From Haliclystus octoradiatus (lineage: Eukaryota; Cnidaria; Staurozoa; Stauromedusae; Haliclystidae), in contig OU744447.1 of the NCBI GenBank assembly GCA_916610825.1, positions 22,884,962-22,948,961 of the forward strand: a DNA stretch of 64,000 nucleotides. Reading direction: 5' to 3'. The notes below the pieces were generated by a model that worked only from the letters and a program-made list of their open reading frames with translations, made no database searches and had not been told where the DNA came from. The first letter of the stretch is position 1; each line of letters begins with the position of its first letter. A program made the position numbers and the translations under genes. This document shows positions 1-14,700 of this stretch, in pieces.

Positions 1-59
1 AAGAACTGTTCCTTGTTAAATATTTCTGCACGTTTATAGTTCTACAGTTTATAGTTTAT

Positions 60-575
60 AGTTCTATATTTTTTTTTGATAAGAGTTAAAGCCACACGTT
101 TCATTGTTTCACTGCTTGAAAAGTTAAACGCATAAATATCCTGCATACAACTAGTTAAATCCAATTTTTTTCCCTCTGGACAACATTGTATTCAGACTTA
201 AGCAATGCTATTCACTTTCATTCCCATTTTGTTTTCTTCGATTTATATATCTTGTCGTGGCTTTTTTCAAAACGCACAGCGTGTTTTTGTTGAAAAACTG
301 ACTCGTTCTAGTCTCTGCCATCATGTCATGTTAGAAGAATCTAAAACATGCTTTCATTATTTTGAGTTTATTAATATCAACATAAATAGTGTATGTATCT
401 TATAAAACAATACAAAACGTTTATCCCTGCTAGGTACTGTACTCTGATACAAACACTTTGGCTGCTATGAGACACTCAAGAGGCCAAAATCACTAGCATG
501 GCGGCTCGTGACTTTCAAACCTCCTTCATGTCTCATACTCACCAAGCGTATATGTGTTTGTATCAGCTACAATAG
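60..575 (+). repeat. Dispersed repeat (copy A) ending in a foldback segment
   Basis: About 500 bp that recurs at 13855-14470 and in part at 12250-12640. Shared blocks include AATCTACATGCG-like/GATCATT..TTTGAGC and CTATGAGACACTCA. The right part is a small palindrome: CTGATACAAACAC at 444-456 is the exact inverse of 554-566. No coding potential is evident. It looks like a non-autonomous element or a foldback MITE with a longer conserved flank. Confidence 0.6.
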
Positions 576-2345
576 TTATCGTATCAGTTAAGATTTTAGC
601 AAAGCGTTCGATACAGGTATCACATAGTAAGTTATTGATAAAGTTAAGTGCTTATGGTTTTGAATACGAACTTATGGACTGGATTTCTTCAAATTTAAAT
701 GACCGTTCTCAAATCGTATGTATCGAAGATACCTATTCAAATCCCTTAAACGTTGTCAGCGGAGTTCCGCAAGATTCTGTGATTGAACCACTCATGTTTA
801 TTTTATTTATTAATGACATTGTCACTTGTGTTGAAGATGATTGTCAAATTAAATTACTCGTTGATGATGCAAAGATATTCTCTTGCAGAAGTACAGCAAA
901 CGCGTAACTCTGATTTATCTAACAGCATAGAAAACCTTTGTAAATGGTCAGAAAAGTGGCAGCTACGTATCGCGTTTAAAAAATGCTCAGTCTTTAGTGT
1001 AGTGTAGGAAACATGGAAATACCTTCCTGTGATTACAACTTCTGGACACTATTTACAACATGTCAATAAGATCAAAGACCTTGAAGTTATCCTCACTTCA
1101 GATTTAAAGTCATCTTCTCATTGCTCAATGATTGCATCTAAAGCATTCTCAAGACTTTATTTAATATTAAAATGTTTCACCTACAAAACATATTTACGCC
1201 CACTGTTGGAAACCGTTTAACCAGTGTGGAATCCCTGTCTTCAAAGAGATAGTGTTACAATAGAGAAAGTTCAAAGGCATTTAACAAGAAAAATGAACCC
1301 TTGAAGAGTAGACAATTTGTATTACAAGTCATATCCTGAAAGACTAAAATATTACAATCTTGAATCGTTGGAAACTCATAGAGTTGATTACGATTTAATT
1401 TTGATGTTTAAATTAACTCATAATATGGTTGATTTAGACATAAATAGACTATGCAATTTTGATATAAATAAATACCACATGAGAGAAAACTCTTACAAAT
1501 TAAAATCAAACCCAATTCCCAAATTCAAATCCGTTCAAAATGACTTTCGCAATCGTGTCATACCTTGGTGGAACTCTCTGCCAGATAAATGTGTCATTTC
1601 AAAGACTGTTGACGCGTTTTCTGTTGCCATTAGTTATCGCCTTTATGTTTAGTCACAATCATTGTCATCGTTCAATAGCTTCAATTTGTGTTTGAAATGT
1701 TTCATTGTGATTGATTGCATTCATCGTATTGTTTAGTAGTTCAATAGTTATAATTTGTGCTTTGTATTATATGGAACTTCTTCCTGTCTGTTTTGTGGTG
1801 GAGTTCTGTGTTAAATGTGTTTGAGTTAGTTCTCGCCTAGCCATCGTCACATCAATATGTCACTTGAGCTCAACATTCCTAGCCTTAGAGATAAGTATTC
1901 TATTTAGTCTTGATGCTGTTATACTTATCTTTATACTTAGTTATTTCACATTGTTTTTATGCATTAATATAGTTTTGCTGTTAGCACTCATGTACGCGTT
2001 CTATTGATTTGTGGTTGCTTTGAACCTCAGCGTCGTTTGGTCTCTTTCATACAGTCCTCTATATCTTCAAAGTATTAGCCTTGTCTGACCTTAAGATAAC
2101 TTCTTGAAACATTAGGCAAATCATAAGCACCGTCACAAAGACAGTGCCAGCATTCAACGTTCTTTAGCTAGATAGTTCTAAATGCCTTGTAAATATTTGA
2201 GTAGCAATTATGTTTGTAAAAATTTTATCTTATCAACCTATTTTAACTTTTTTTAACGGCTTTACATAAATGGGAGCCACAAGTTTCCCTGTACTTGCCT
2301 GTCACCATTGTTGACAAAATAAAATACATACATACATAATACATA
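575..2345 (+). pseudogene. Decayed non-LTR retrotransposon (LINE), RT to 3' end
   Basis: Pieces of one reverse transcriptase appear in successive frames. They include DFSKAFDT (motif A, about 577-602) followed by a frameshift into VSHSKL, then GVPQDSV.EPLMFILFINDI (motif B), then LVDDAK where FADD is expected (motif C). Next come the thumb (LCKWSEKWQ; KIKDLEVILTSDLK) and a C-terminal block ending near 1652 (WWNSLPDKC). The 3' UTR runs to a CATA microsatellite at about 2325-2360. It is 5'-truncated against the foldback repeat at 444-566. At least three frameshifts or stops make it inactive. Confidence 0.8.
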
Positions 2346-2523
2346 CATACAATACAATACAAAGTTATATCTTTATACTGACAAATAATTTAGGAATTAA
2401 TATAGATAAAATGTCATATTTATCATCTATTGACAAAAATGATGCCTTTTAACTAAGTGTTTTTAGATCAGGTTACTATAAACTTAACTAGATCATCCCG
2501 TCAAAAAGAAAAATTTAAAGAGA

Positions 2524-2786
2524 TTAATCATTTCTAGTTATTTTCATTGTCATTTTCAACAGGGAGAAATAAAACCCTCTGAATGTATACCACACAATTC
2601 CTTGACCTTCATTGCTCGTATTTCCATTTAGATATAAGCCATTGGGATTTGCTCCATGACAATTGGAAAACCACCATCCTCCCTTAAATATACCAGCACA
2701 ATTTCTGGTATATTCATCATTGTCATTGTCATATGTGGTGAACATTCTGTTATGACTTTTGGTAGTCATTGAATCTCCAGCGTCAC
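2524..2786 (-). CDS. Exon 6: C-terminal fibrinogen-related domain and stop
   Basis: The acceptor is AATAG|GT; the exon ends at TAA (2526-2524). It encodes DAGDS, then FTTYDNDNDEY..NCA, the calcium-site loop and the Cys of the second FReD disulfide, then GGWWFSNCH, NGLYL and GIVWYTFRGFYFSL..MTMKI, the standard FReD ending. The ATG inside the exon is not a start. I see no clear AATAAA close downstream. With exons 4 and 5 the domain is about 207 residues, near the usual 210-220. Confidence 0.88.
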
Positions 2787-5700
2787 CTATTCAATTGGAA
2801 AACAACACACATGTATTCTACATCATTTTATGACAGTGATAAACACAGTGAATTGCTTCTTAAAGCACAGCAAATGCTTTGATTATTGTATTTTAATGCT
2901 CCTCATTTTACTGTGAAGCGTAAATGCTGTAAATGATTACATGCTAGACATCAGATTATCAACATCTGCTTATTTAAATTGATGAATACTTGCCACAAAG
3001 TTGACGCTCAAGATAGGACTTGCATTGAACGACGCTCAATATAAGTGCTTACATTCCAACGAATTCGTTTCATGCAGATATTTACTAAAGGTCAATTTTT
3101 TCTTCTTTTACCTATTTTATCGTGGATTAAATACTTCAGGAAGTGGCTTCGCACAATTTTTTCTTTATTCACTGGGTAAAACACTATTTTAAACATAAGA
3201 CCCAGTCAATCAGTATTTATCTGTTTTTGAAAAATGTTCACTAATTACTTGAGAATTTGTTTTCCTAGGATTAGGGACATATCTAGATCTAACATATATA
3301 CTATGCGTTATTTTAAACATGACTGTTTTAATTTTTTTTAATTATAAGGCACTTCATTGGAACCTAAATTTTAGTCACGTCAATTCCATTTTTTGCATGT
3401 TTCCACTTATAAACTTGATATGAATAGAATTCAATTTTTCCTTCGAGATGAAGCAATCTATCTTTTATATTTCTAGTTCTGATACCCCAGTTTGATCCAA
3501 AATATCCCTCTAATTTCGATGGGCTGACCAACCAATACCTGGATGTATTTCACGTGATACCGAGGTGCACTGTGCTCCAATGAGAGCCTAAAACTGGAGA
3601 TGACAAAGTGCGGAAAGCAAAAAATATAGTGTGCAATGACAGATCACCTTGGTATCACGTGAAGTTTTTTTCAGCGTTTGTTGTTAAATAAAGCACTAGA
3701 AATGTAAACGAACTTGCTTGAATCATTCCCAAAGTTCATAACGATAGATCGTTTCGACTATATTGTCAATTTTGAAGTCTATATTGACGGGAAATGGAAT
3801 TTTGGCAATGTTGTATTTTTGCGAATTTTTCCTCAATTGCAAGTATTTCTTTGACTTTTCAAACCGATAGAATATTGTATTCCCTATAATTTAATATTAG
3901 ACTCTAGATTAATTAGTAAGCCAATATATTCCGAAGAGGCAACCCTAACTTCAATATGATAATCAGTTGGTGTTTAGCTCAGTAGATGGTTGGTTCTACT
4001 GTAGCAACCCTATTTAGTATTTACATTATTATTATCATTATAAGTTTGAATTTATTGAGTGTTATCTTTGTTGTCTTTACTTGCGTTACACAACACTTTA
4101 CACACTCACAACATGGCGCAGTGATTTATTTACCTTTTCGCGGAGATTAACATTACCGAATTCATTATTTACTCTTACCATTATATATATTACAATGGAA
4201 TCTCTTCAACTTGCAAAAAATTCTCGTACTGGCTATGAAAGTCTTACTTGTCGTGCATTAGATCGTCTTGATTCTTCTATCAATTTCTTCGATACAATTG
4301 AAACACACATACGTAATATTAATGATTTAAATGCCTCAGAACTATCTTGTCAACAAGCAAAAACAGCATTGCAAAATTATCAATTGGCTCATCTCGCTGT
4401 AGTTACATTACAACCTATCGAAGACAACTCTGAAGAAAATGACATAAATACTTTCGAAAATCGTCTTTTAGCAAGCGAATGTGGCATTTTACAACGCAAA
4501 ACATTATTTACAAGGCCAACATCGACTCACTCGACGACAAGCACGTCCACCACATCATCGACACCACCAGTTCGCTGTACAGCAAAACCACCACCATTAT
4601 TAGAAGAAGATGTTGATTTTAAATTTTTTCGCAATGGCAAGAAACCTGGTTTAATTATTGTAGCCTTATCGGTTTATCACTTCAACCACACGAACGCCAA
4701 GTCGCTACGTTTTTGGGGACTTTGTTCTCCTGGGTTTTACGCATGATACGACGAGTCTTACAAATCGACCGAACTACAATATTAACGACGGACGAACTTC
4801 TTAATTTAATCAAAGATCATCTCAGATCAAAACGAAATACGAATCTTGACTGGCAAAGCTTTTTAACTATTCGCCAAAGCGACAACCAAACCATCGACCA
4901 TTTTTATACTTCATTAATGGAAAGTAGTGATTATGCAGATGTTGACAAAGTTACACCAGAAATCTTGAGAACAGCTATTTTAATTCTTGGTTTAAATGAC
5001 GAAGAAATAAAACGTAAAGTCATTGCCAAAACGCCATCTTTGAATTTGGCTGACACACTCAAATTTCTCCAAACTGAGGAGGCTGCCACCGCAAACGCCC
5101 ACACGTTGACAAATAACAATAGCAACAGTTTTACCGCTTCCGCTTTTACACGAAATAAAAACAAGTCAACGACAAAAGAACAATCAAAAGAGAATAAACA
5201 CTAAGGTGCAAACAATCAATCGTCTGCATGTAAATATTGTGGTTTTTCATCTCATTATGGTCCTAAATGTCCTGCCGAGAAATCAATATGTCGTCATTGT
5301 AAAAAGACTGGGCACTACTCTCATGTCTGTCTCTCTACTACAAATCACCATGACAACGAATTACAATTACAACCTCCCGTGAAAACATCTCATGTAAAAA
5401 TTCAAAATGTCGGCGAGGATTTACCGTTTCTTGATATTTGTGTTTACAAAGGAGAAAAATATTTACAAACAGTTCAAGCTATATGCGATACCGGTGCACA
5501 ACGTACAGTTGCTGGACCTGATTTTATTTCACAGCTGAAAATGGATATAGTTTCATTATTACCATCATCTAAAGATATATTTACTACTATCAATAATAAC
5601 CAACTTACACAATTGGGACAGGTTAGTGTGTATTTTAAACTTGCTGGTAGGGTAGTTCCCTGCAATGTCATTATATGTGATCAAATCGAAGGACTTTACC

Positions 5701-8700
5701 TCTCAATGCAAATGTGCAAAGATTTGAATATTATATCACAAAATTTTCCAGCTCCTTTAACACATCAAATCAATTCTATCAGTCATTCACCAAATAACTC
5801 ATCTCCACTTATTTTCAAACATGATGAAAAGCAATGTTGGCTTGATTCTTTATCTACCAACCCATCTAATCAGCAAAAATCTGAAGATACCACAAAATTA
5901 AAACTATTTAATCCAAAGTATTTCATTCTGATACCAGATTACAACCCATGAGTGGACCCCATGTAGGTGATACCATGAAAATTGAACTTAAATCTGATGC
6001 TGTTCCTTTCGCTGTCATGACAGCAAGAAAAATACCGTTTCCTCAGAGGGAGAAAGTTAAACTAGAATTAGATCGCCTGGAGAGTTTGGGTATTATTGCA
6101 GCTGTTGCAGATGAACCTGTCACTTGGTGTCACCCTTTGGTCATTGTTCCCAAATCTGACGGTGATGTTCGACTTTGTGTAGACCTCACCAAACTCAACA
6201 AGCAGGTAAATCGCACATTACACCCATCACCTACGCCTGCTGATGCCGTTGCTAGTATTGATCGTACTTCAAATGTATTTACCCTGTTGGACGCTAAAAG
6301 TGGTTATTGGCAAATGCCTCTAGACGAAGCTTCTCAACATTTAACCACCTTTATTACACCATGGCGACGCTACAAATTTTTGCGTGCCCCTATGGGGTTT
6401 ATTTCAAGTGGAGACTCTTATAATTTAAGTATTGACCTAGCTCTAGAGGGTCTTTTACATGTTACTAAAATTGTTGATGATACACATATTGATGCCGACT
6501 GTTATACCACCTTAATGTCTCGCACTTGTGATGTTTCAGAACGATTCGCAAAATATAATATTACTTTAAATACGAAGAAGTGTGTATTTGCAGAAGAAAG
6601 TTTAAATTTTGTCGGTTACAAGATTTCACCTGGTAGTTATGCTGCTGATTCTAAAAAGCTTGACGCAATTTCCAAATTTCCTCAACCAACTAATCGCACT
6701 GAATTACGTTCCTTTCTTGGTCTTGTTAATCAATTGGTATGTTTACGGCTGATTTAAGTGGTAAGCTAGCACCTGTCCGTGATTTATTAAAAACTTGTAA
6801 TGAATTTTTATGGTTAGCAGATCATACTATAGCATTTGAAGCTACAAAACAATTATTACTTTCACCACCTGTATTATCTGGTTTTGATCCATCCTCACCT
6901 ACTGTTCTTCAAACCGATGCATCGAAAACTAAAGGACTTGGGTTTGTTCTACTTCAACAACAACAAGGTATGTGGAAGTTAATTCAATGTGGTTCACGTT
7001 TTCTCCAACCCTGCGAAACACGTTATGCCATGGTTGAATTAGAAGCACTTGCAATTCTATGGGCCATTCGCAAATGTAAAGTTTATTTATCTGGTCTACC
7101 AGCATTCCAAGTTGTTACTGACCACAAACCACTTATACCTATATTTAATAACTATACACTTGATGCTATAGAGAACACTCGTTTACAATCATATAAATCA
7201 AAATTAAGTCAACACCAAATTACTGTCACTTGGACTAAAGGCAAAGATCATGCTATTCCTGATGCATTATCACGTCCTCTGGTATGCGATCCCACACCTG
7301 ATGATATTGAAGATGATTCTCAATTTCCCACTTACCAGATCATTCGTATTGCTGCTTTACGTTTATCTCATGACGATTCTGAAGACAACGCATCAATTAC
7401 ACGTGCACCTCTTGCTGATCCTATGATTGATCAATGACGTAACATTGCCCATACTGATACTCATTATCAACAATTAATTATTGCTATTCAACAGGACTTT
7501 CCTGAACCTATTACACCTGCTGTTGGTTTATTTAGAAAAATTTGGCCAGAACTTAGTATTGATAATGGTCTCATCTTATTTGGTGATCGTCTGATTATTC
7601 CTCGTTCTTCTCGTTCTGATGTCATATCTCGTCTTCACGCATCTCATCAAGGTATAGAGCGAACAAAACGTCGTGCTCGTCAAGTTGTATACTGGCCTGG
7701 CATGAACAGCGACTTAACTAATGCTGTCCAATCTTGTAAACAATGTGCTAAGTATCTTCCTAGTCTACAAAAGGAGCCACTGATATCAGATCCATTACCT
7801 TCTAGAGTTTTTGAATCTGTCTCTACTGATTTATTTAGCTTGAATGGAAAACATTATTTAATATATGCAGATCGTTTATCTGGCTTTCCTTTTATTTCTG
7901 AATGGCGTGATGACCCTTCTTCATCTCAAGTATTAGAAGTTATTAAACACCATTTTCTACAAACTGGTGTCCCATCGCAACTTCTTGGGGAGTTAATCGA
8001 TCTCCTTCTTCTCCTCATTATCCTCAGAGTAATGGCCATGCTGAGTCATCTGTAAAATCTGTTAAAACATTGTCAGCTAAAGTTTCAAATGGAAATATTA
8101 AATCTGATGAATTTCTCCGAGGTTTACTAGAACTTCGTAATGCTCCACGAGCTGAAGGTATTTCACCAGCACAGTGGGTTTATGGACATCCTTTACGTTC
8201 GTATGTTCCTGCTCATTTTAGATCATTTTCAAAAGACTGGCAATTAGCAGCAAAAACTATAGATAAAAAAATAATCGACTTAGCCACGAAAAATAAAAAA
8301 TATTACGATTCTAATGCGCATTCATTATCACCTCTACCTATTGGATCTACTGTTATTTTACAAAGTCCAATTACTAAACGCTGGGATGAAACTGGCATTG
8401 TTATTACTGCTAACCCACATGATTATGTTATTCGTTTACCTTCTGGCAAAGTCAAATGGTGCAATCGCCGATATATTCGTAAATTTACCATTCCAGATGA
8501 TGACGATATCAATACTCATGTCGATAATCCAAATAAAACTGATAATACAGATGCCACACTTCAGTTAAGACGTAGTACTCGTGCCCGTCAAACACCCAAA
8601 CGATATTCTACTTAATTTTATTTACTATTTAGACTATTTACTATTTACGATTTAATTTACATTCAAGTCACAATTCCATTCATTATTATTATTTTTTTTT

Positions 8701-11700
8701 AGCTCATTATTAATTCATTTAGTTATTTCATTGACATTTTATTCGCTCCAAAAAGGGGAGATGTTGTATTCCCAATAATTTAATATTAGACTCTAGATTA
8801 ATTAGTAAGCCAATATATTCCCAAGAGGCAACCCTAACTTCAATATGATAATCAGTTGGTGTTTAGCTCAGTAGAGGGTTGGTTCTACTGTAGCAACCCT
8901 ATTTAATATCTACATTATTATTATCATTATAAGTTTGAATTTATTGAGTGTTATCTTTGTTGTCTTTACTTGCGTTACACAACACTTTACACACTCACAA
9001 CATAGAAGTGCTTACAATTTTCGATCGTTCTGTCAAACATGATGTTTTCCTCTTTTACTTTGTATTCTACGCCCACACAAGGCCATAATAATGGTCATAC
9101 AGTCCTTCGAGATATGCAACCTATTATTTCTAATATTGTTACTCCAATTTGATCCAAAATAATACCGTAAACTTGAGGTTTTAGTTTGCATTGATGTTCG
9201 CACCTCGCTGTATTGTTCTACGATGGGCTGACCAACCAACACCTGGCTGTAACTCACGTGATACTAAGGTGTATTGTGTGTTGTGATTGGGGGCAGCATA
9301 TTTTTTGCTTATGGCAAAATTTTTAAGGTTCAGCTTTATTAGATAGATATTTATTTCAATCATTGGATACAGGATACAAAAGTATATACAATAAATACAA
9401 ACATGATTTACATGCTTGTGATGTTACACTGATTGTGGTCATCCCTTAAACATAAAAGCTTGTTTATTGGGAGACACACAGAAATTTGCATTCTAAATTC
9501 TAATTATGAAATATTTATTAAAGGAAAATCAAAAGAAATAATTGTAAAATAGAGGAATTGAAAATGTGTGAAGATGTATTGGTTAAAGAAAATGTTTTGT
9601 TTTTTGTTATTTTGATTATTCTCATTGTGTTACATATTTCTCTCAATTTTTTTTCATTTCAATTCTAATTATTCTAATTATTTTTATTTGCTTAACAACT
9701 GTTAGTTGAGTGCTTCTCTGTTGGCATACATATCAGTCTTTTATCGTACAGATTATTGTATACTGATCTTGTAGAGCTTTTTAGACAAAAACGCCGAAAC
9801 TTGCTGTGATTGGTTCAAATAGCAAAATAGATTTTTGTGTGCTCCATAAAGTTGGAAGTCTATGGCTAGGAAGCTGCTGTGGGAAGTTACTTTTAGCAAA
9901 AGGTACACACAAATTATTGCCTCTGCGCTTACTGTTATCCATAAGAACAAAGATTGATTTACGGGTTTTAGCTGATTTTGCGGATAGGGTTTAACGAAGA
10001 ATGGTTATTTATTTTAGTATGTAAATATCATTGAACTTCAAGATGTATAAAAACTTAAGTAAAGGCTCAACGTGAGTTAATGGTCTACAATTTGATATTA
10101 TCTTTATACATTTCTTGTTTAATATTGTAAGATTTTTGCAATTAGCGGAATGACCCCAAATGGCTAATCCATATTCAGTATGGAGCTTGACAATCGAGGA
10201 ATAGCTTTGGGCTTTATGTGTTGTGGATAAATAGCTTTTATCTTGATTAATGTGTAACATAGTTTCAAGTTTTTTTACATACAAAATCGACATGTATTTT
10301 TCAATTTAATTTTTCTTCAATCATTAGTCATAGGACTTGACATGCTTCTCTTTTTGATTGTTTCCGCATATACCATTTGGGGTATTGTTTATTTGAATTT
10401 GAATGTCATCGTGCAAATGGTTGAATAGAATGAATTTAGTATTAGCTTCGTGTAAAGTAAGTTGATTGTCATTGAACCATTTTGAGACACCCTTCAATTC
10501 TGCATTAGCTTTATCTTGAAGAGTGGTCAAGTTGTTATCAGACCATTGAAGCGTTGTGCCGTCAGTGAAACGATTGACATTAAACTTGGTAGAAGATTGT
10601 AAATAATTGATGAAAATTGGGTATATCAGCGGACCCATAATACTTTCTTGTAGGACACCACAATTGATAGCTCAGGGTGAAGATTGCTTATCATTAGAGA
10701 CACTATTTGGCTTCTGTTAAACAGAAAGTTAGTGAGACAGGACAATTCGTTGTTGAAAATTCCGTAGTGTGATAATTTTGTAATAGAATGTTGTGGTTTA
10801 CAATATCAAATGCCTTTTTAAAGGTCAATGAATATAGTATGATATTTATCATTTGAGTTTGAAAATATATTATGTAAAACATTTAATAATCAATCAGCTG
10901 TTTTTGAATTTCTATGACCAAATTGGAATTTAGAGAGGAAATAACCTTGAAAATAATAATACAGTTGGTTATATACAATTGGCTTTAAATTCTTGCTCCA
11001 GAAATAGAAAAATAGAAAAATAGAAAAGTAGAAATAATTGAAATTGGTCCATAGTTAGATAGTAAATGGGGATCTCCATGTTTAAATCAAGACTTTTGCA
11101 ATTTTATAAATCTGAGGAAAAAAGCCAGTTTTTATGGAAAGGATGAGATATGTTAATGGTGAGAGGATTTCTTGATATAGGGATTTTAGGCATATACTTG
11201 ATACAAAGTCAAAGAGAGAACTTGACTTGTTTATTAAGTTAGCAATTAACCTTTCTACTGTGGTTGGAGATACTGGTTGAAATACGAACGTTTTGCTATT
11301 GTTTGCAGGCAGATAAAGTTTATAATCATCAGTGGAGGCTGGAGTTTATAATGGAGGCTGGATTTGAGATTTTTCTGTTGTTTACATTGAAGAAATCTGG
11401 GTCAAGAGTTTTCTGCAAGTTGCAGCCTAGAAGGTTGTTTTTGTTCCCTTCCATAGTGATTATATACCATGTTTATAATTTACATAAAAGTGATCCCAGT
11501 ATAAAATGTTGAACTTCTGATCAGTTTGAAATAGATGCGAGAGTATTGGTCATATTTAATTCTGTTGCAGTTATCACTTGCAATGCTCCATTTTTTGAAT
11601 AATTTCTTTTTTCGTTTTCCTATACATATTTGCAGACCTGTTGTCATCCATGGATTATTTTTGTGATTATTCTGGTTTAGTATCTTGTTAATCAATTGGT

Positions 11701-14700
11701 AAGCAATTTCTGCACATTCCTGTAATCGATGATGAAATTTTTGGAAAGCTTTTTCAGGGTCTTTCAGAAGAAACCAATTGTTTGCATCCAATAGAGATTT
11801 TAACGTTTTTATGTTACTGGGAGACAGGTCGTGGTATACAATATTGCAGCTGGAGATTTTATTTTGAGTTTGAAGTGTACAACAGGAGATAAATGATCAG
11901 ATATTTCTGTGGTGATTACATACCCTGCAGTCATGTTAGATTTATAGTTTGTGAAAATGTTGTCGAGGAGAGTACAATATTTTGGTGTAATTCTAGTAGA
12001 AATTGAGTTAACAGCAGGGATACATTTTGAAGTAATAAAACAATTTCGAAGATCTTTAGATTTTTCAGATTCAATTAGCATTGCCTTTTGAAAATGCAGT
12101 TTTCGAACTATCGATGAAATGATCCAATACATGTTTTTCTTCTTCTGTACTCAACAAATCAAAACAGAAGCACACCATAATTTAATGAAGTGATTAGAAA
12201 ATAGCTTTACGGAAGATTGTCTGAACTATCGCCTGGAATATCGCCCACAATTTTCTACTAAAAACAAGCGTGGTTTTAGAATTTTAGGTTTTCACGAAAC
12301 TATCATTCGAAGGAATATAATTGACATTCGAGCTTCTACAGCCACGCAAAACATTCCAAAATGTTACCACCCTAACCAGTCTCTACAATGGGGTCAGTTT
12401 AGGAGAATATACATTCGATCATTATTTTGAGCACTTTAAAGTCAAAATTAACACTTTATTGATTTTTTAAGTCAAATGAATAGGGGTTGTCCGCGCTAAG
12501 ATCTCTTGTACCAACAATTCAAGTGCTATGAGACACTCATCATTTCAAAATCGGGTAATATTGTAGATATTGAAATTTATAGCGCGATAAATCCTGCTGT
12601 GCAGCAAAGATTAGTAAGTGCATAATCTTACTGAATCGCGTGCGCCGCTAAACGTTTTCCCATGGTAATATAATGTTTCAGACATCATTTTTAGACCATT
12701 CGTCTCTACCTGTTCTAAAGTCAATTTAAATTCCAAAACTTCGTTATTATTGGACCACTCCAACCTTCCTAGACATAGTTATTGCAGTCAAACAAGGCTC
12801 AAAGTTTCGCAAAATCCAACTTGTCTACAGGGCAGTCACTAATTCAGTAATTAAACTAAGAATGCTCAGACCAATATATACCTATTAATAAATTAGGTTT
12901 TCAGCTTTAGGCCTTGCCCACAAGGAAGGATTTAGATTGCCGTTGTAGGTTTACTAAACCTTTGATGATAGGGACATGCTTTAGTACCCAGCTAATACGA
13001 CAAACACACAAATATACATGTTAATGATACACTTTAAATGATTTGATACGATGGATTCATGAATATAAATATATTTTTCATGATATTACCTGAATAGTGG
13101 TAAATTTCCAAATGGAATTTTAAGTCAGGAGACCGAACGACAAACAAACTATAATCAGCATATTTATCTTCTATTCCGTCTGACATTTCAAACCGTATGC
13201 CGTATTTCCTTTCTTTGGTCAAATGATGAATGTAATTGTTTCCAAGCCAAAACTCAGCATCTATATTTCCAAAGCCATTAGTATAGTCATTCCAGCCAAG
13301 ATTGAAATCTACAGAACCATCCACACGTCTTTGTATAAGGATCCATACTTAAAAGAGTAAGAAAAAAGTTAATAATATGGATTGCTAAGAATTGAATGAA
13401 AATTGCAACTAATATCTTTGTAAAAATGGTTGAATGCTTAGTTCCATGTTCAATGATAGAGTGCTTATTTAAATTCCATTTAAGAATTATGATGGTCGAA
13501 GCTGGATATTTTATTTCAGCGGAGGTAGTTACCCAAACTCAGCTCTTGATATACATGGTCTTACAGTGTTTGTATAAGAGTATATGAAATCATCGAATGT
13601 GCATACTGATTGCTGATTATTTGTTGTGAAATCATCGAATATTCCAAGCTACGTAAGTTCCTATAATTACGGATTTTGGCTTGAATCCTAGCGAAATACG
13701 TAGCGAAATAGCAACATAAACAAAATGGCGTTGATAAGAAGTAGGAGCTTTGGTTTACAAAGCATAACAACACCCATCATATTCAAATTAGCAACAAGAG
13801 AATACAATTATTGTTAAATCAAATCAGAAATTCAACAAAACATGGTCTATAAAAAACTCTTGTCCGTAGTTTGTGCGTTATAGTTTGAGTGTCCGTCAAT
13901 GTTTTTGTCTACAGCAGCTTTGTTTTTTGATAAACATCAACCGGCATGTCATGTTATGGTAAATTTCATCTTTTCCCTTCCGCAAAAGTATAAACTCACA
14001 TAGATCAAATATACAAATTAGTTAAATAAGCTCAATTTTTTCTCTAAATCTTGCAATATATAAATCTGTTTTCAGACTTGAACCATGCTCTTCACGGATG
14101 TTTCTAACATATTATATTTCATTTTCGTAACTTGGTGTATTTTCTCTCAAAAAACGGCAAAACACATCGTGTTTTAATTGAAAATCCACGCACGTTCTAT
14201 AGTCTCTACATTGAAGTAATTTTAGAAGAATCTACATGCGATCATTTTTTTGAGCTTTTTAACGTCAAAATATCAACAGCTTAAATTAAATTAAATTAAA
14301 TTAATTTTATAAATCAAATAGAAAGAGATATTCGTCTCAAGATCTCTAGTACGAACAATTTGAGTGCTATGAGACACTCAAAATGCAAAAATCACTCTCC
14401 GGGCAGCTCTTAATTTTTGAAGCATCTTTCATGTCTCGTTTCGCTTGCAGCGTGTTCGCATCAGAGTACATAAATCATTTTCTTAAATTCAAAACATTTT
14501 TAAATATCCTGCTATGCATATACGAAATTCAAGTATAATTTAAAATTAAAATATCAATCTATATTCCATTTAACCTATAAAAAGCCATTCTTTTATCGAT
14601 TATTAAAAAACTATCTGCAATATTTAAATTTGGTTTGTCATTCAAAGTTCCCATCACACTAAACGAGTTTCCTCTCTGTATAGCTGTGGATAGCTTTCCA

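Larger units (their letters stand above)
3873..9002 (+). mobile_element. Complete Ty3/gypsy LTR retrotransposon, 5.1 kb, recently inserted but defective
   Basis: Two 241-bp LTRs (3873-4113 and 8762-9002) differ at about 6 positions. The element is flanked by the 5-bp target duplication TAGAA at 3868-3872 and 9003-9007. Between the LTRs, in gypsy order, lie a primer-binding site, gag with two zinc knuckles, protease, reverse transcriptase, RNase H, integrase and a purine tract. The order RT-RNaseH-integrase is diagnostic of Ty3/gypsy. It is not active: gag has a frameshift and a stop, pol has a frameshift and a TGA, and the integrase core carries a deletion. It sits in the last intron of the FReD gene, in the opposite orientation. 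Confidence 0.93.
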
